This document shows positions 23,392-31,142 of a stretch of DNA of 31,142 nt, piece after piece. The position numbers and the translations under genes are program-made. This DNA comes from an uncultured Collinsella sp. (GTDB taxonomy: Bacteria; Actinomycetota; Coriobacteriia; Coriobacteriales; Coriobacteriaceae), in contig UREZ01000012.1 in assembly GCA_900547025.1 (NCBI GenBank), forward strand, positions 1 to 31,142. Reading direction: 5' to 3'. Every line of letters starts with the position of its first letter. Position 1 is the stretch's first letter. The notes below the pieces were generated by a model. It was not told the origin of the DNA and ran no database searches. It worked only from the letters and a program-made list of their open reading frames with translations.

Positions 23392-23423
23392 AGATATTTA
23401 TATCTATAGAAAGGTATTAAAAG

Positions 23424-24527
23424 ATGAAGTTCACCGTCAGCCAGAGCTCGCTTACACAAGCCATCGGCGTCGTTATGAAGGGCGTCGCTTCGGCATCCAC
23501 CCTTCCCATCCTGTCGGGCGTGCTCGTCAAGGCGCAAGACGGCATCTTGGAATTCCAGACCTCTAACTACACCATCTCGATCCGTCATCGCATCGCGGCG
23601 CATGTCGAAGAAGAGGGCGAGATGGTTATCCCCTGTAAGATGCTCTCCAATATCACCAAGACCCTCCCCGATGCCCCGGTCACCTTTGAGCTGTCCGAGC
23701 GCCAGGTGCTGATTGGTTGCGAGAAAAGCTCTTTCCGCCTGAACACGCTCGATGCCAATGACTTCCCCGAGTTTCCGGCCTATGCCATCGAGAGTGCCGT
23801 GGAGCTGCCGACCGATATCTTGTCCGAAATGGTCGGCCGCGTGTGGCGCGTCACCTCGACCGACAAGGCCCGCCCCATCCTAGGCGGCGTGCACATGAAG
23901 GTCGAGAACAACACCGTGCGCCTGGTGGCGACCGATTCCTTCCGCTTGGCCGTGTGCGATACGCAGGTCGAGACCTCGACCCTCGAGGGCTCCTTTGAGC
24001 TCAACGTTCCGGCTGACGCCTTTAACGACGCACTGAACATCATGGCCAGCCAGGCGACCATCATGATCGGGGCTACCGACACCCAGGTCGTCTTTGAGGC
24101 CGGCAACACCACCTACGTGTCGCGTCGTATCGAGGGCGTGTACCCCAACTACAAGCAGCTCATCCCCGATTCGTGCGTGACGAGCGTCAAGATTGACGTC
24201 GCCGCCTTTAACGCCGCCCTCAAGCGCGTGGCCGTTATCGCGAGCGCCAACCCCGCTGTCAAGTTCGAGATCGATGTCGAGAACGGGCAGATGGGCCTGT
24301 CCTCCATTTCCAATGACCAGGACCTTGCGCAGGAGACGATCGATGTCGAGGCCGAGGGCGAGTCGGGTACCATCGCCTTCAACTACCACTACATCTTCGG
24401 CTGCCTCAATGCCCTGTCCAAGGAGAAGGAGATCACGCTGGAGCTCAAGAGCTACTCGCAGGCGGGCATCTTCAAGTCCTACGACAAGATCAACTACCTG
24501 TACCTGGTCATGCCGGTCCGCATCTAG
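23424..24527 (+). CDS. dnaN: DNA polymerase III beta sliding clamp
   Basis: 367 aa, normal length. ATG with GAAAGG 9 nt upstream. Ring-shaped processivity clamp made of three similar folds per monomer. Visible are MKFTVSQSSLTQAIGVVMKG at the N-terminus, LPILSGVLVKAQDG, TDKARPILGGVHM in the second domain, RRIEGVYPNYKQLIP, and the C-terminal YLYLVMPVRI, the usual MPxR ending. It follows dnaA across the right arm of the origin and is probably co-regulated with recF (10-nt gap). Confidence 0.97.
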   Translation: MKFTVSQSSLTQAIGVVMKGVASASTLPILSGVLVKAQDGILEFQTSNYTISIRHRIAAHVEEEGEMVIPCKMLSNITKTLPDAPVTFELSERQVLIGCEKSSFRLNTLDANDFPEFPAYAIESAVELPTDILSEMVGRVWRVTSTDKARPILGGVHMKVENNTVRLVATDSFRLAVCDTQVETSTLEGSFELNVPADAFNDALNIMASQATIMIGATDTQVVFEAGNTTYVSRRIEGVYPNYKQLIPDSCVTSVKIDVAAFNAALKRVAVIASANPAVKFEIDVENGQMGLSSISNDQDLAQETIDVEAEGESGTIAFNYHYIFGCLNALSKEKEITLELKSYSQAGIFKSYDKINYLYLVMPVRI

Positions 24528-24537
24528 CAGCCGCCCT

Positions 24538-25644
24538 ATGACCATATTCGCCCGCGATCTTTCCGTCGCGCACTACCGCAGCTTCGATAGCTATCGCCTT
24601 GCTCTGGACGAGGGCGTGACGATACTTGCGGGACCCAACGCGGCGGGAAAGACCAATCTTATAGAGGCGCTGCAGTTGCTGACGAGCGGCGCCTCGTTTA
24701 GGCATCCGACCGCAGCCGAGCTCGTCCATGACGGCGTGGGCTCGTGCAAGGTCGAGCTGAGGCTCGAGGGCGACGGCCGCGTGCTTGATATGGGATTGAA
24801 CGCGGAGGACGGTAAGCGCTCGTTTAGCCGCAACGGCAAGAGATGTTCTGCCGCCGGTGTGCGCGGGGTTCTGCCGAGCGTGCTGTTTTGCCCCGACCAT
24901 CTGGACATGGTTAAGCGAGGCGCCAGTGTGCGCCGCGCCGCCCTCGATGACTTTGGCATGCAACTGAGCGCACGTTATGCCGATCTTGCGAGCACCTATG
25001 GACGCTGCGTGACCCAGCGTAACGCCCTGCTCAAGGAGACCTGGTGCTGTCGCGAGATGCTCGGCGCGTGGAACGATTCGATTGCCCGCGCGGGCTCGGC
25101 CCTGCTTGTGCACCGGTTGGCCCTGCTCGATCGGCTGGCGGGCCATGTGCGTACTGCCTACGGGCAAGTGGCGTCAGGTGAGACCGCCAACGTGACCTAT
25201 ACGTCCACGCTGGGGGATTTGCCCCAGGTCGGGGATCGCGAAGAGCTGAAGGGCTGGGCGTACGAGCGCATGCTGGCCGCCCTTGATGAGCACGCCGACG
25301 AGGAAATTCGCCGCGGCGTGACGTTGGTGGGACCGCATCGCGATGAGATTGAGTTTACCGTGGCGGGTCGCTCCGCCCGTTCGTTTGCCAGCCAAGGCCA
25401 GCAGCGAACGTTGGTGCTGGCCTGGAAGGTGGCGGAGGTGGCCGTGGCTCGCGATGTCCTGGGCACCGCCCCACTGCTGCTTTTGGACGACGTGATGAGC
25501 GAGCTCGACGGCGAGCGTCGCGGTGCTTTCCTGCGGTTGATCGGCGATGATATCCAGACGGTCATAACCACGACCAACCTGGGGTATTTTACCGATGACC
25601 TGCTTGATCGAGCCAAGGTGGTGAGCATGGGTGAGACGTGCTAA
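24538..25644 (+). CDS. recF: DNA replication/repair protein RecF
   Basis: 368 aa from the ATG at 24538, 10 nt after the dnaN stop. There is no recognisable ribosome site (GCAGCCGCCCT), so translation probably depends on re-initiation after dnaN. SMC/ABC-like ATPase that loads RecA at gapped DNA. Visible are LSVAHYRSFDSYRLALDEG, Walker A AGPNAAGKTN (Lys38), signature SQGQQRTLVLAWKVAE and Walker B LLLLDDVMSELDGERR. The frame is open further upstream, but that part is dnaN in another frame. Confidence 0.95.
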   Translation: MTIFARDLSVAHYRSFDSYRLALDEGVTILAGPNAAGKTNLIEALQLLTSGASFRHPTAAELVHDGVGSCKVELRLEGDGRVLDMGLNAEDGKRSFSRNGKRCSAAGVRGVLPSVLFCPDHLDMVKRGASVRRAALDDFGMQLSARYADLASTYGRCVTQRNALLKETWCCREMLGAWNDSIARAGSALLVHRLALLDRLAGHVRTAYGQVASGETANVTYTSTLGDLPQVGDREELKGWAYERMLAALDEHADEEIRRGVTLVGPHRDEIEFTVAGRSARSFASQGQQRTLVLAWKVAEVAVARDVLGTAPLLLLDDVMSELDGERRGAFLRLIGDDIQTVITTTNLGYFTDDLLDRAKVVSMGETC

Positions 25645-26194
25645 TTACGAGCGCGAGAGCGAAACGGTCGCCTTCAGTGGGTTTTTGAACGCAGAGCGCC
25701 AGCGCATCCTGGCGGCTGCAACGCCTAAGCGCCGCGCGCAGATGGAGGCTGCCGAGGAGTCGCGCGCGGTCTATCGCGCGTGGAACGCGGTGTGCTCGGG
25801 CACGCGCGAGGGGCGGCATGTGACGGGCTTGCGCTACCTGCCCGAGTCCAATGAGCTGCTGGTATATCTCGATTCGCCCTCGTGGACGCAGGAAATGACG
25901 CTGTTGCGCGAGATCATCCGCGCGCGCATGGAGCGCGCCGGTGCGCATGTGGACGGCCTGGTGTTCAAAACCACCGCGCCGGGTCACACGCCGCCCGCCG
26001 CCAAGCAGCGCCTGCGCCCGGCGACGACCGAGCGCCCGCCGGCCCCGCACGCCGACCTAAGTGAGGCCGAGCGCACCGAGATTGAGCGCCAAGTGGCGCC
26101 CATCGAAGACCAAAAACTGCGCGAGGCCCTCGAGAATGCCATGAGAGCCAGTGCCGAGTGGGCCAAGGGCGTAGAAAGCAAAAAAGAGCCTTAA
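25631..26194 (+). CDS. dciA: DciA-like (DUF721) replicative helicase loader
   Basis: 187 aa, GTG start inside the end of recF (14-nt overlap). The DUF721 core lies at about residues 30-115: RAVYRAWNAVCSG, HVTGLRYLPESNELLVYLDS, SWTQEMTLLREIIRARM and VDGLVFKT. Actinobacteria carry a DUF721 gene between recF and gyrB, and DUF721 proteins are the DciA helicase operators that help load DnaB where DnaC/DnaI loaders are absent. The C-terminal part is Pro/Glu/Arg-rich and probably disordered. It is the last gene before a strong terminator. DciA function is inferred from family and position. Confidence 0.85.
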   Translation: MRRANYERESETVAFSGFLNAERQRILAAATPKRRAQMEAAEESRAVYRAWNAVCSGTREGRHVTGLRYLPESNELLVYLDSPSWTQEMTLLREIIRARMERAGAHVDGLVFKTTAPGHTPPAAKQRLRPATTERPPAPHADLSEAERTEIERQVAPIEDQKLREALENAMRASAEWAKGVESKKEP

Positions 26195-26220
26195 ATCGCA
26201 TCTGGTGGCCTTGTAGAGCC

Positions 26221-26250
26221 AAATACCCTCGTTCCCGAGGGTATTTTTTT
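26221..26250 (+). terminator. Terminator of the dnaA-dnaN-recF-dciA unit
   Basis: An 11-bp perfect stem (26221-26231 with 26236-26246) with a 4-nt loop ends in a run of seven T (26244-26250). Confidence 0.92.
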
Positions 26251-26276
26251 ACGATAAACTAGTAAGGCTGTACACA
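26248..26276 (+). promoter_or_regulatory. Candidate gyrBA promoter
   Basis: TTTACG (26248-26253) and TACACA (26271-26276) are 17 nt apart, with the -35 overlapping the T-tract of the preceding terminator. Both hexamers are weak. Another -10-like hexamer, TAAACT, is at 26255-26260. A promoter is needed here because the terminator isolates gyrB from dciA. Confidence 0.3.
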
Positions 26277-26299
26277 TTTTCTTGACTGAAGGAGGACGT

Positions 26300-28330
26300 G
26301 TGGCAAACGAAAACGATTACGATGGCGGCGAGATTAAGATTCTCGAAGGTCTCGAGGCCGTTCGTAAGCGCCCGGGCATGTATATCGGCTCGACGAGCGC
26401 CAGCGGTCTGCATCACCTGGTGTGGGAGATCGTTGACAACTCCGTCGACGAGGCCATGGCCGGTTTCTGCACCGAGATCCAGGTGACGGTCCACGCCGAC
26501 AACTCCATCACGGTCGTCGACAACGGGCGCGGCATCCCCGTCGACGAGCACCCTGTTAAAAAGATCCCGACGCTCGAGGTCGTCATGACGATCTTGCACG
26601 CCGGCGGTAAGTTCGATAACTCGGCCTATAAGGTTTCGGGCGGCCTGCACGGCGTTGGTATCTCCGTCGTCAACGCACTGTCCAAGCGCGTGGTCGTTCA
26701 GGTTCGTCGCGACGGCAACACCTACGAGATGGAGTTCTCGCGCGGCAAGACCGTTAAGAAGATGGAGGTCGTGGGCACCTCGGATTCGACGGGCACCACC
26801 GTCACCTTCTGGCCCGACGACGAAATCTTCGAGACATGCATCTACGATTTCGATACGCTGCACAACCGTCTGCAGGAGACGGCGTTCCTCAATAAGAACC
26901 TCAAAATCGTGCTGACCGACGAGCGCGAGGCGACTCCCCATGTGGAGGAGTTTTGCTACGAGGGCGGCATCATCGACTTCGTCAAGTTCCTCAACGAGGG
27001 CAAGGACGTCCCCGAGGCCTTTAAGGAGCCCATCTACATCGAGGGCAAATCGGACCCGGGCGCGCCTGTGACCAAGATGGGCGAGGTTGAGGTTTCCCTG
27101 CAGTGGAATAGCGGTTACGGCGAGAACGTCATGTCGTTTGCCAACGACATCTACACCCCCGAGGGCGGCATGCACCTTGAGGGCTTCCGCACCGCGCTCA
27201 CCCGTGTGATCAACGACTACGCGCGCAAACAGAACCTGCTCAAGGAAAAAGACGCCAACCTGACCGGCGACGATGTGCGCGAGGGCCTTTCGGCCGTTAT
27301 CTCGGTCAAGCTGCCCGACCCGCAATTTGAGGGCCAGACCAAGGCCAAGCTCGGCAGCTCCTATATGCGCGCGCTGACGCTCAAGATCGTGACCGACGGC
27401 CTCGCCGATTACCTCGAGGAGCATCCCAAGCCCGCTCGCGAGATCGTCAAGAAGGCCCAGCAGGCATGCAAGGCCCGCAACGCCGCCCGCAAGGCGCGCG
27501 AAGCGACCCGTCGCAAGAGCCTGCTCGAGACGGCGTCCCTGCCCGGTAAGCTCGCCGACTGCTCGGTGCGCGATGCCGAGCTGACCGAGCTCTTCATCGT
27601 AGAGGGTGACTCGGCAGGCGGTTCGGCCAAGGACGGCCGTCGCCGAGACATCCAGGCGATTCTGCCCCTGCGCGGCAAGATTTTGAACGTCGAACGCGTT
27701 GGTGACCATCGCGCGTTCTCGAGTGACACCATCCAGTCATTGATTACCGCGATCGGCTGCGGCGTCACGACGAGTGCCGGCGACGGCGGCGACTTCGATA
27801 TCACCAAGGCGCGCTACCACAAGATCATCATCATGACCGATGCAGACGTCGACGGCGCGCATATCCGCATCCTGCTGCTGACGTTCTTCTACAAGTACAT
27901 GCGTCCGCTGATCGATGCCGGCTACGTCTATGTTGCCTGCCCGCCCATCTTTGGCATTAAGGTGCGCAACAAGATCCACTACGTGTATCCCAACGGCCGC
28001 CAGCCCGAAGACGAGATCCTGCGCGATACCATCCAGAGTCTGGGCCTGAACCCCGACGATAACGACGAGGACGGCAAGGCCAAGGACGGCAAGATCACCA
28101 AGAAGCGCAAGGGCTATACCGTCCAGCGCTACAAGGGCCTGGGCGAGATGGACCCCAAGCAGCTTGCCTCGACGACGATGGACCCCAAGACCCGCATCCT
28201 GCAGCGCGTGTCGATCGAGGACGCCGTGGTGGCGGACCGCGCCGTGCGCGAGCTCATGGGTTCCGAGGTCGGCTATCGCCGCGAGTACATTGAAAAACAT
28301 GCGCATGACGCGCGTTTCCTTGACGCTTAA
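26300..28330 (+). CDS. gyrB: DNA gyrase subunit B
   Basis: 676 aa from the GTG at 26300, chosen because AAGGAGG (26289-26295) precedes it by 4 nt. An in-frame TTG at 26282 lies before that site. ATPase subunit of gyrase, which introduces negative supercoils. The GHKL ATPase has EAVRKRPGMYIGS, EIVDNSVDEA, DNGRGIPVDEH and GGLHGVGISVVNALS. The TOPRIM domain has EGDSAGGSAKDGRRR and MTDADVDGAHIR. QRYKGLGEMDP is near the C-terminus. It lacks the large insertion of proteobacterial GyrB. The position matching E. coli Lys447 is Arg (LPLRGKIL), common in Gram-positives. Followed 11 nt later by gyrA. Confidence 0.97.
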   Translation: MANENDYDGGEIKILEGLEAVRKRPGMYIGSTSASGLHHLVWEIVDNSVDEAMAGFCTEIQVTVHADNSITVVDNGRGIPVDEHPVKKIPTLEVVMTILHAGGKFDNSAYKVSGGLHGVGISVVNALSKRVVVQVRRDGNTYEMEFSRGKTVKKMEVVGTSDSTGTTVTFWPDDEIFETCIYDFDTLHNRLQETAFLNKNLKIVLTDEREATPHVEEFCYEGGIIDFVKFLNEGKDVPEAFKEPIYIEGKSDPGAPVTKMGEVEVSLQWNSGYGENVMSFANDIYTPEGGMHLEGFRTALTRVINDYARKQNLLKEKDANLTGDDVREGLSAVISVKLPDPQFEGQTKAKLGSSYMRALTLKIVTDGLADYLEEHPKPAREIVKKAQQACKARNAARKAREATRRKSLLETASLPGKLADCSVRDAELTELFIVEGDSAGGSAKDGRRRDIQAILPLRGKILNVERVGDHRAFSSDTIQSLITAIGCGVTTSAGDGGDFDITKARYHKIIIMTDADVDGAHIRILLLTFFYKYMRPLIDAGYVYVACPPIFGIKVRNKIHYVYPNGRQPEDEILRDTIQSLGLNPDDNDEDGKAKDGKITKKRKGYTVQRYKGLGEMDPKQLASTTMDPKTRILQRVSIEDAVVADRAVRELMGSEVGYRREYIEKHAHDARFLDA

Positions 28331-28341
28331 GAGGAGGTAAC

Positions 28342-31080
28342 GTGGCAGACGATATCAACAATAACGGGGGTATGGACGAGGCCGGCGATGCCGGCATGCC
28401 CGACGATCTGAAGCGCCTGCTTGCCCGTGCTGAGCAGGGCGAGGACGGCGACCCGGACGCCTATAACCCCGATGTCGATGATGATGAGGAAGAAGACGAC
28501 GCCGAGCTCGAGGAGAGCTTTGGCGAAGTCGACCGTGGCGCCTCGGCCGGCGAGGATATCAACGGCGGCCAGCTCCAGATTTCGGAGTTCGGTCGCGAGA
28601 TGAAGCAGTCGTTCATTGAGTATTCGATGTCGGTTATCACAGCGCGCGCCCTGCCGGACGTGCGCGACGGCTTAAAGCCGGTGCACCGCCGCATCCTGTA
28701 CGCGATGAACGAGAGCGGCATCTACCCCAACCGCCCACACAAGAAGTCGGCCTGGACGGTCGGCGAAGTTATCGGTAAGTACCACCCGCATGGCGACTTC
28801 GCGGTCTATGAGGCCATGGTCCGCCTGGCGCAGTGGTTCTCCATGCGCACGCCGCTCATCGACGGTCACGGCAACTTCGGTAACATCGACGGCGACGGCG
28901 CGGCGGCCATGCGTTACACCGAGAGCCGTCTGGCAAAGCCCGCCATGGAACTGCTGCGTGACTTGCAGAAGGATACCGTCGACTGGCAGCCCAACTACGA
29001 CGAATCGCTCGCCGAGCCCGTGGCGCTGCCCGCGCGCTTCCCCAACCTGCTGGTCAACGGCAGCCAGGGCATCGCCGTCGGCATGGCCACCAACATCGCC
29101 CCGCATAACCTCACCGAGGCGATCGAGGCCACCTGCTACCTGATTGACAACCCCGACGCCACCGTCGACGAGCTCATGCAGATCATGCCCGGTCCGGACT
29201 TCCCCACCGGCGCCATCATCATGGGCAGCGCCGGCATTAAGCAGAGCTACGAGACCGGCCGCGGCTCTATTACCGTGCGTGCCAAGGCACATGTGGAGTC
29301 CACCAAGACCGGCCGCAGCCGCCTGGTCTTTACCGAGATTCCCTACATGGTCAACAAAGGCACCCTGCAGGAGAAGATTGCCCAGCTCGTCAACGACAAG
29401 CGCATCGAGGGCATCTCTGATATGCGCGATGAGTCCAACCAGAAGGGTATCCGTCTGGTCATCGAGCTCAAGAAGGGCGTCATTCCGCAGGTCGTGCTCA
29501 ACAACCTGTATAAGTACACCTCGCTGCAGACGACCTTTGGCGCCAACAACCTGGCACTCGTCAACGGCGTTCCCAAATGCCTGAGCCTGCGCGAGATGCT
29601 GCAGCACTATATCGACCACCAGGTCGACGTCGTCACCCGCCGCACTCGTTTTGACCTCAAGAAGGCCCAGGCGCGTGCGCATATCCTCGAGGGCTACCTG
29701 ATGGCCCTCGACCATATCGACGAGGTCATTAGCATCATCCGCTCCTCGCAGACCGACTCCGAGGCCAGCAGTCGCTTGATCGAGCGCTTTGGCTTTACGC
29801 CCGAGCAGACCACGGCCATCCTCGAGATGAAGCTGCGCCGCCTGACCGGCCTGGAGCGCGACAAGATCCAAGAAGAGTTGGACGGCCTGCGCCGCGCCAT
29901 CGCCTACTACGAGGACCTGCTGGCGCATGAGGAGAAGATCCTGGGCGTCATCAAGGAAGAGATGCGCGAGATCTCCAAGAAGTTTGGCGACAAGCGCCGC
30001 ACCGAGATCAGCCAGGTTGAGAAGGACCTGGATGTCGAGGACCTCATCGCCGACGAGGATATGGTCGTGACCATCACCCACACCGGCTATGTCAAGCGCA
30101 TTCCGGTGGCTGCCTACCGTGCCCAGAAGCGCGGTGGCAAGGGTGTGTCGGGCGTCAACCTCAAAGAGGACGATGTCATCGATGAGATGTTCATCGCGTC
30201 CACGCACGAGTACGTGCTGTTCTTCTCGAGCAAGGGCAAGGTCTATCGCCTGAAGGTGCACGAGCTGCCAGTGGGTACGCGCCAGGCGCGCGGTACCGCG
30301 ATCGTCAACCTGCTGCCTTTCGAGGAGGGCGAGAAGATCGCGAGCGTCATCAGCTGCCGCGAGTTCCCGGCCGACGAGTATCTGATGTTTGCCACCAAGA
30401 GCGGCATGGTCAAGAAGACCGTGATGAGCGCATACGACCGCAGCCGTCGCGACGGCCTGATCGCTATCAACCTGCGTGACGACGACGCGCTGCTGAACGT
30501 GCGCCGCGTGCGCGAGGGTGACAAGATCATCCTGGCCACCACTGCGGGCAAGGCGATCATGTTCTCCGAGGAGCAGGTGCGCGCTACCGGCCGCGATACC
30601 AGCGGCGTTCGCGGTATCGGTATGAAGGACGGCGTGAGCGTTCTGGGCATGGAAGTCACTAACGGCAACGGCGATCTGTTCGTCATCACCGAGCGCGGCT
30701 ACGGCAAGCGCACGCCGGTTGCGGACTACCCGGAGCAGAATCGCGGCGGCCAGGGCGTCTACACCATCCAAATGACCGAGCGTAAGGGTAACCTCGCGGC
30801 CATGAAGACGGTGGGCCCGCAGCACGAGCTGTTCATCGTGACGGAGGGCGCGACGGTCATTCGCGTCAAGACCGACGAGATCAGTCAGACCGGCCGTGCC
30901 ACCCAGGGCGTCAAGATGATGACCGTCGACGACAACGACCGCATCTGCGCCGTAGCCCGCATGACGGCCGCCAAAGAGAAGCCCGAAGGCGAAGCTACAG
31001 AAGACGGCTCTGCCCCCGAAGAAACCCCTGTCGATCTGGGCGACGGCAACGACATGCCAGAAGATCTCCTCGACGAGTAA
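28342..31080 (+). CDS. gyrA: DNA gyrase subunit A
   Basis: 912 aa, GTG start with GAGGAGG 4 nt upstream. Breakage-reunion subunit of gyrase. The catalytic Tyr192 (AAAMRYTESR) matches E. coli Tyr122, giving a constant offset of 70. The first 70-80 residues are an extra acidic, probably disordered extension (for example DVDDDEEEDDAELEE). In the quinolone region HPHGDFAVYEAM, Phe153 replaces Ser83 and Glu157 stands at Asp87. The GyrA box QKRGGKG (595-601) and the following six-bladed repeats mark gyrase rather than topoisomerase IV. The C-terminal tail is acidic. It is the last complete gene in the window. The remaining 62 bases hold no gene I can see. Confidence 0.97.
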   Translation: MADDINNNGGMDEAGDAGMPDDLKRLLARAEQGEDGDPDAYNPDVDDDEEEDDAELEESFGEVDRGASAGEDINGGQLQISEFGREMKQSFIEYSMSVITARALPDVRDGLKPVHRRILYAMNESGIYPNRPHKKSAWTVGEVIGKYHPHGDFAVYEAMVRLAQWFSMRTPLIDGHGNFGNIDGDGAAAMRYTESRLAKPAMELLRDLQKDTVDWQPNYDESLAEPVALPARFPNLLVNGSQGIAVGMATNIAPHNLTEAIEATCYLIDNPDATVDELMQIMPGPDFPTGAIIMGSAGIKQSYETGRGSITVRAKAHVESTKTGRSRLVFTEIPYMVNKGTLQEKIAQLVNDKRIEGISDMRDESNQKGIRLVIELKKGVIPQVVLNNLYKYTSLQTTFGANNLALVNGVPKCLSLREMLQHYIDHQVDVVTRRTRFDLKKAQARAHILEGYLMALDHIDEVISIIRSSQTDSEASSRLIERFGFTPEQTTAILEMKLRRLTGLERDKIQEELDGLRRAIAYYEDLLAHEEKILGVIKEEMREISKKFGDKRRTEISQVEKDLDVEDLIADEDMVVTITHTGYVKRIPVAAYRAQKRGGKGVSGVNLKEDDVIDEMFIASTHEYVLFFSSKGKVYRLKVHELPVGTRQARGTAIVNLLPFEEGEKIASVISCREFPADEYLMFATKSGMVKKTVMSAYDRSRRDGLIAINLRDDDALLNVRRVREGDKIILATTAGKAIMFSEEQVRATGRDTSGVRGIGMKDGVSVLGMEVTNGNGDLFVITERGYGKRTPVADYPEQNRGGQGVYTIQMTERKGNLAAMKTVGPQHELFIVTEGATVIRVKTDEISQTGRATQGVKMMTVDDNDRICAVARMTAAKEKPEGEATEDGSAPEETPVDLGDGNDMPEDLLDE

Positions 31081-31142
31081 GAGGCCCTAGCTGGTAGAAA
31101 ATATCAGACCCCATATATCGGCGGTCGGCGCACTGCGCGCCG

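Larger units (their letters stand above)
23186..23423. other. oriC right arm: DnaA boxes, DnaA-trios and AT-rich unwinding region
   Basis: This 238-bp dnaA-dnaN gap contains a TTTTCAACA box on the minus strand (23201-23209), a GC-richer middle, a TAATCAACA box (23356-23364), then five DnaA-trio triplets (23377-23391). It ends in a strikingly AT-rich stretch (23377-23423) with the perfect palindrome AGATAT-TT-ATATCT (23392-23405). A 7-bp inverted repeat (AGACACC 23194-23200 / GGTGTCT 23232-23238) brackets the first box. It should also carry the dnaN promoter, which I cannot separate from the AT-rich element. Confidence 0.75.

Noticed and set aside
26249..27709. Open frame on the - strand opposite gyrB (486 codons)
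   Set aside because: Shadow of a strongly conserved gene; its translation has no recognisable fold.
28672..30825. Long open frame on the - strand (717 codons)
   Set aside because: Antisense to gyrA and caused by its GC-rich codon pattern; no domain recognised and no ribosome site.
1..31142. CRISPR arrays, insertion sequences, prophage genes
   Set aside because: No direct-repeat arrays, transposases or integrases were seen; repeats present are parS sites, DnaA boxes and protein-coding repeats.

Overview
The window is a chromosomal replication-origin region from a moderately high-GC bacterium. It most likely comes from the class Coriobacteriia (Actinomycetota), and a Collinsella-like organism would fit. 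The reasons are the actinobacterial origin gene order (parB-parA-rsmG-khpB-yidC-yidD-rnpA-rpmH / dnaA-dnaN-recF-dciA-gyrB-gyrA, with no mnmE or mnmG between khpB and rsmG), a tandem PafB/PafC-type WYL regulator pair, frequent GTG/TTG starts with strong AGGAGG sites, and a sortase-anchored surface adhesin. The taxon is an inference from gene order and protein style. No database was searched.

Left part (1-9.5 kb): a tRNA-like 3' fragment at the edge, a tRNA-Gly(CCC) with its own promoter and terminator, a large thioester/Cna-B-type LPXTG adhesin, a small membrane protein, a very large membrane-anchored M28-peptidase-like protein whose fold is split by about 660 acidic residues and whose metal ligands look degraded, and the pafB-pafC-like pair on the opposite strand.

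Middle part (9.5-19.7 kb): a DnaQ-exonuclease/DinG-helicase fusion translationally coupled to ddl, then rlmN on the + strand. Next comes a leftward, noticeably lower-GC segregation block (rsmG, parA, parB, small YtxH-like protein). Three perfect parS sites spaced exactly 39 bp apart lie between rsmG and parA. A strong terminator separates this block from the leftward rpmH-rnpA-yidD-yidC-khpB operon, which serves RNase P, membrane protein insertion and RNA binding.

Right part (19.75-31.1 kb): all genes run rightward. The origin appears bipartite. One cluster of TTTTCAACA-type DnaA boxes lies between rpmH and the next gene. A second stretch between dnaA and dnaN holds DnaA boxes, five perfect DnaA-trio triplets and an AT-rich segment. 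The first gene of the dnaA transcription unit is unusual: a GHKL-type ATPase domain, a long Gln/Pro/Tyr/Met-rich linker and a C-terminal winged helix, ending 15 bp before dnaA. It is the best candidate here for an undescribed system, possibly a replication-initiation regulator. It is followed by dnaA, dnaN, recF, dciA, a strong terminator, and gyrB-gyrA. GyrA carries Phe at the quinolone-sensitive Ser83 position and an acidic N-terminal extension of about 70 residues.
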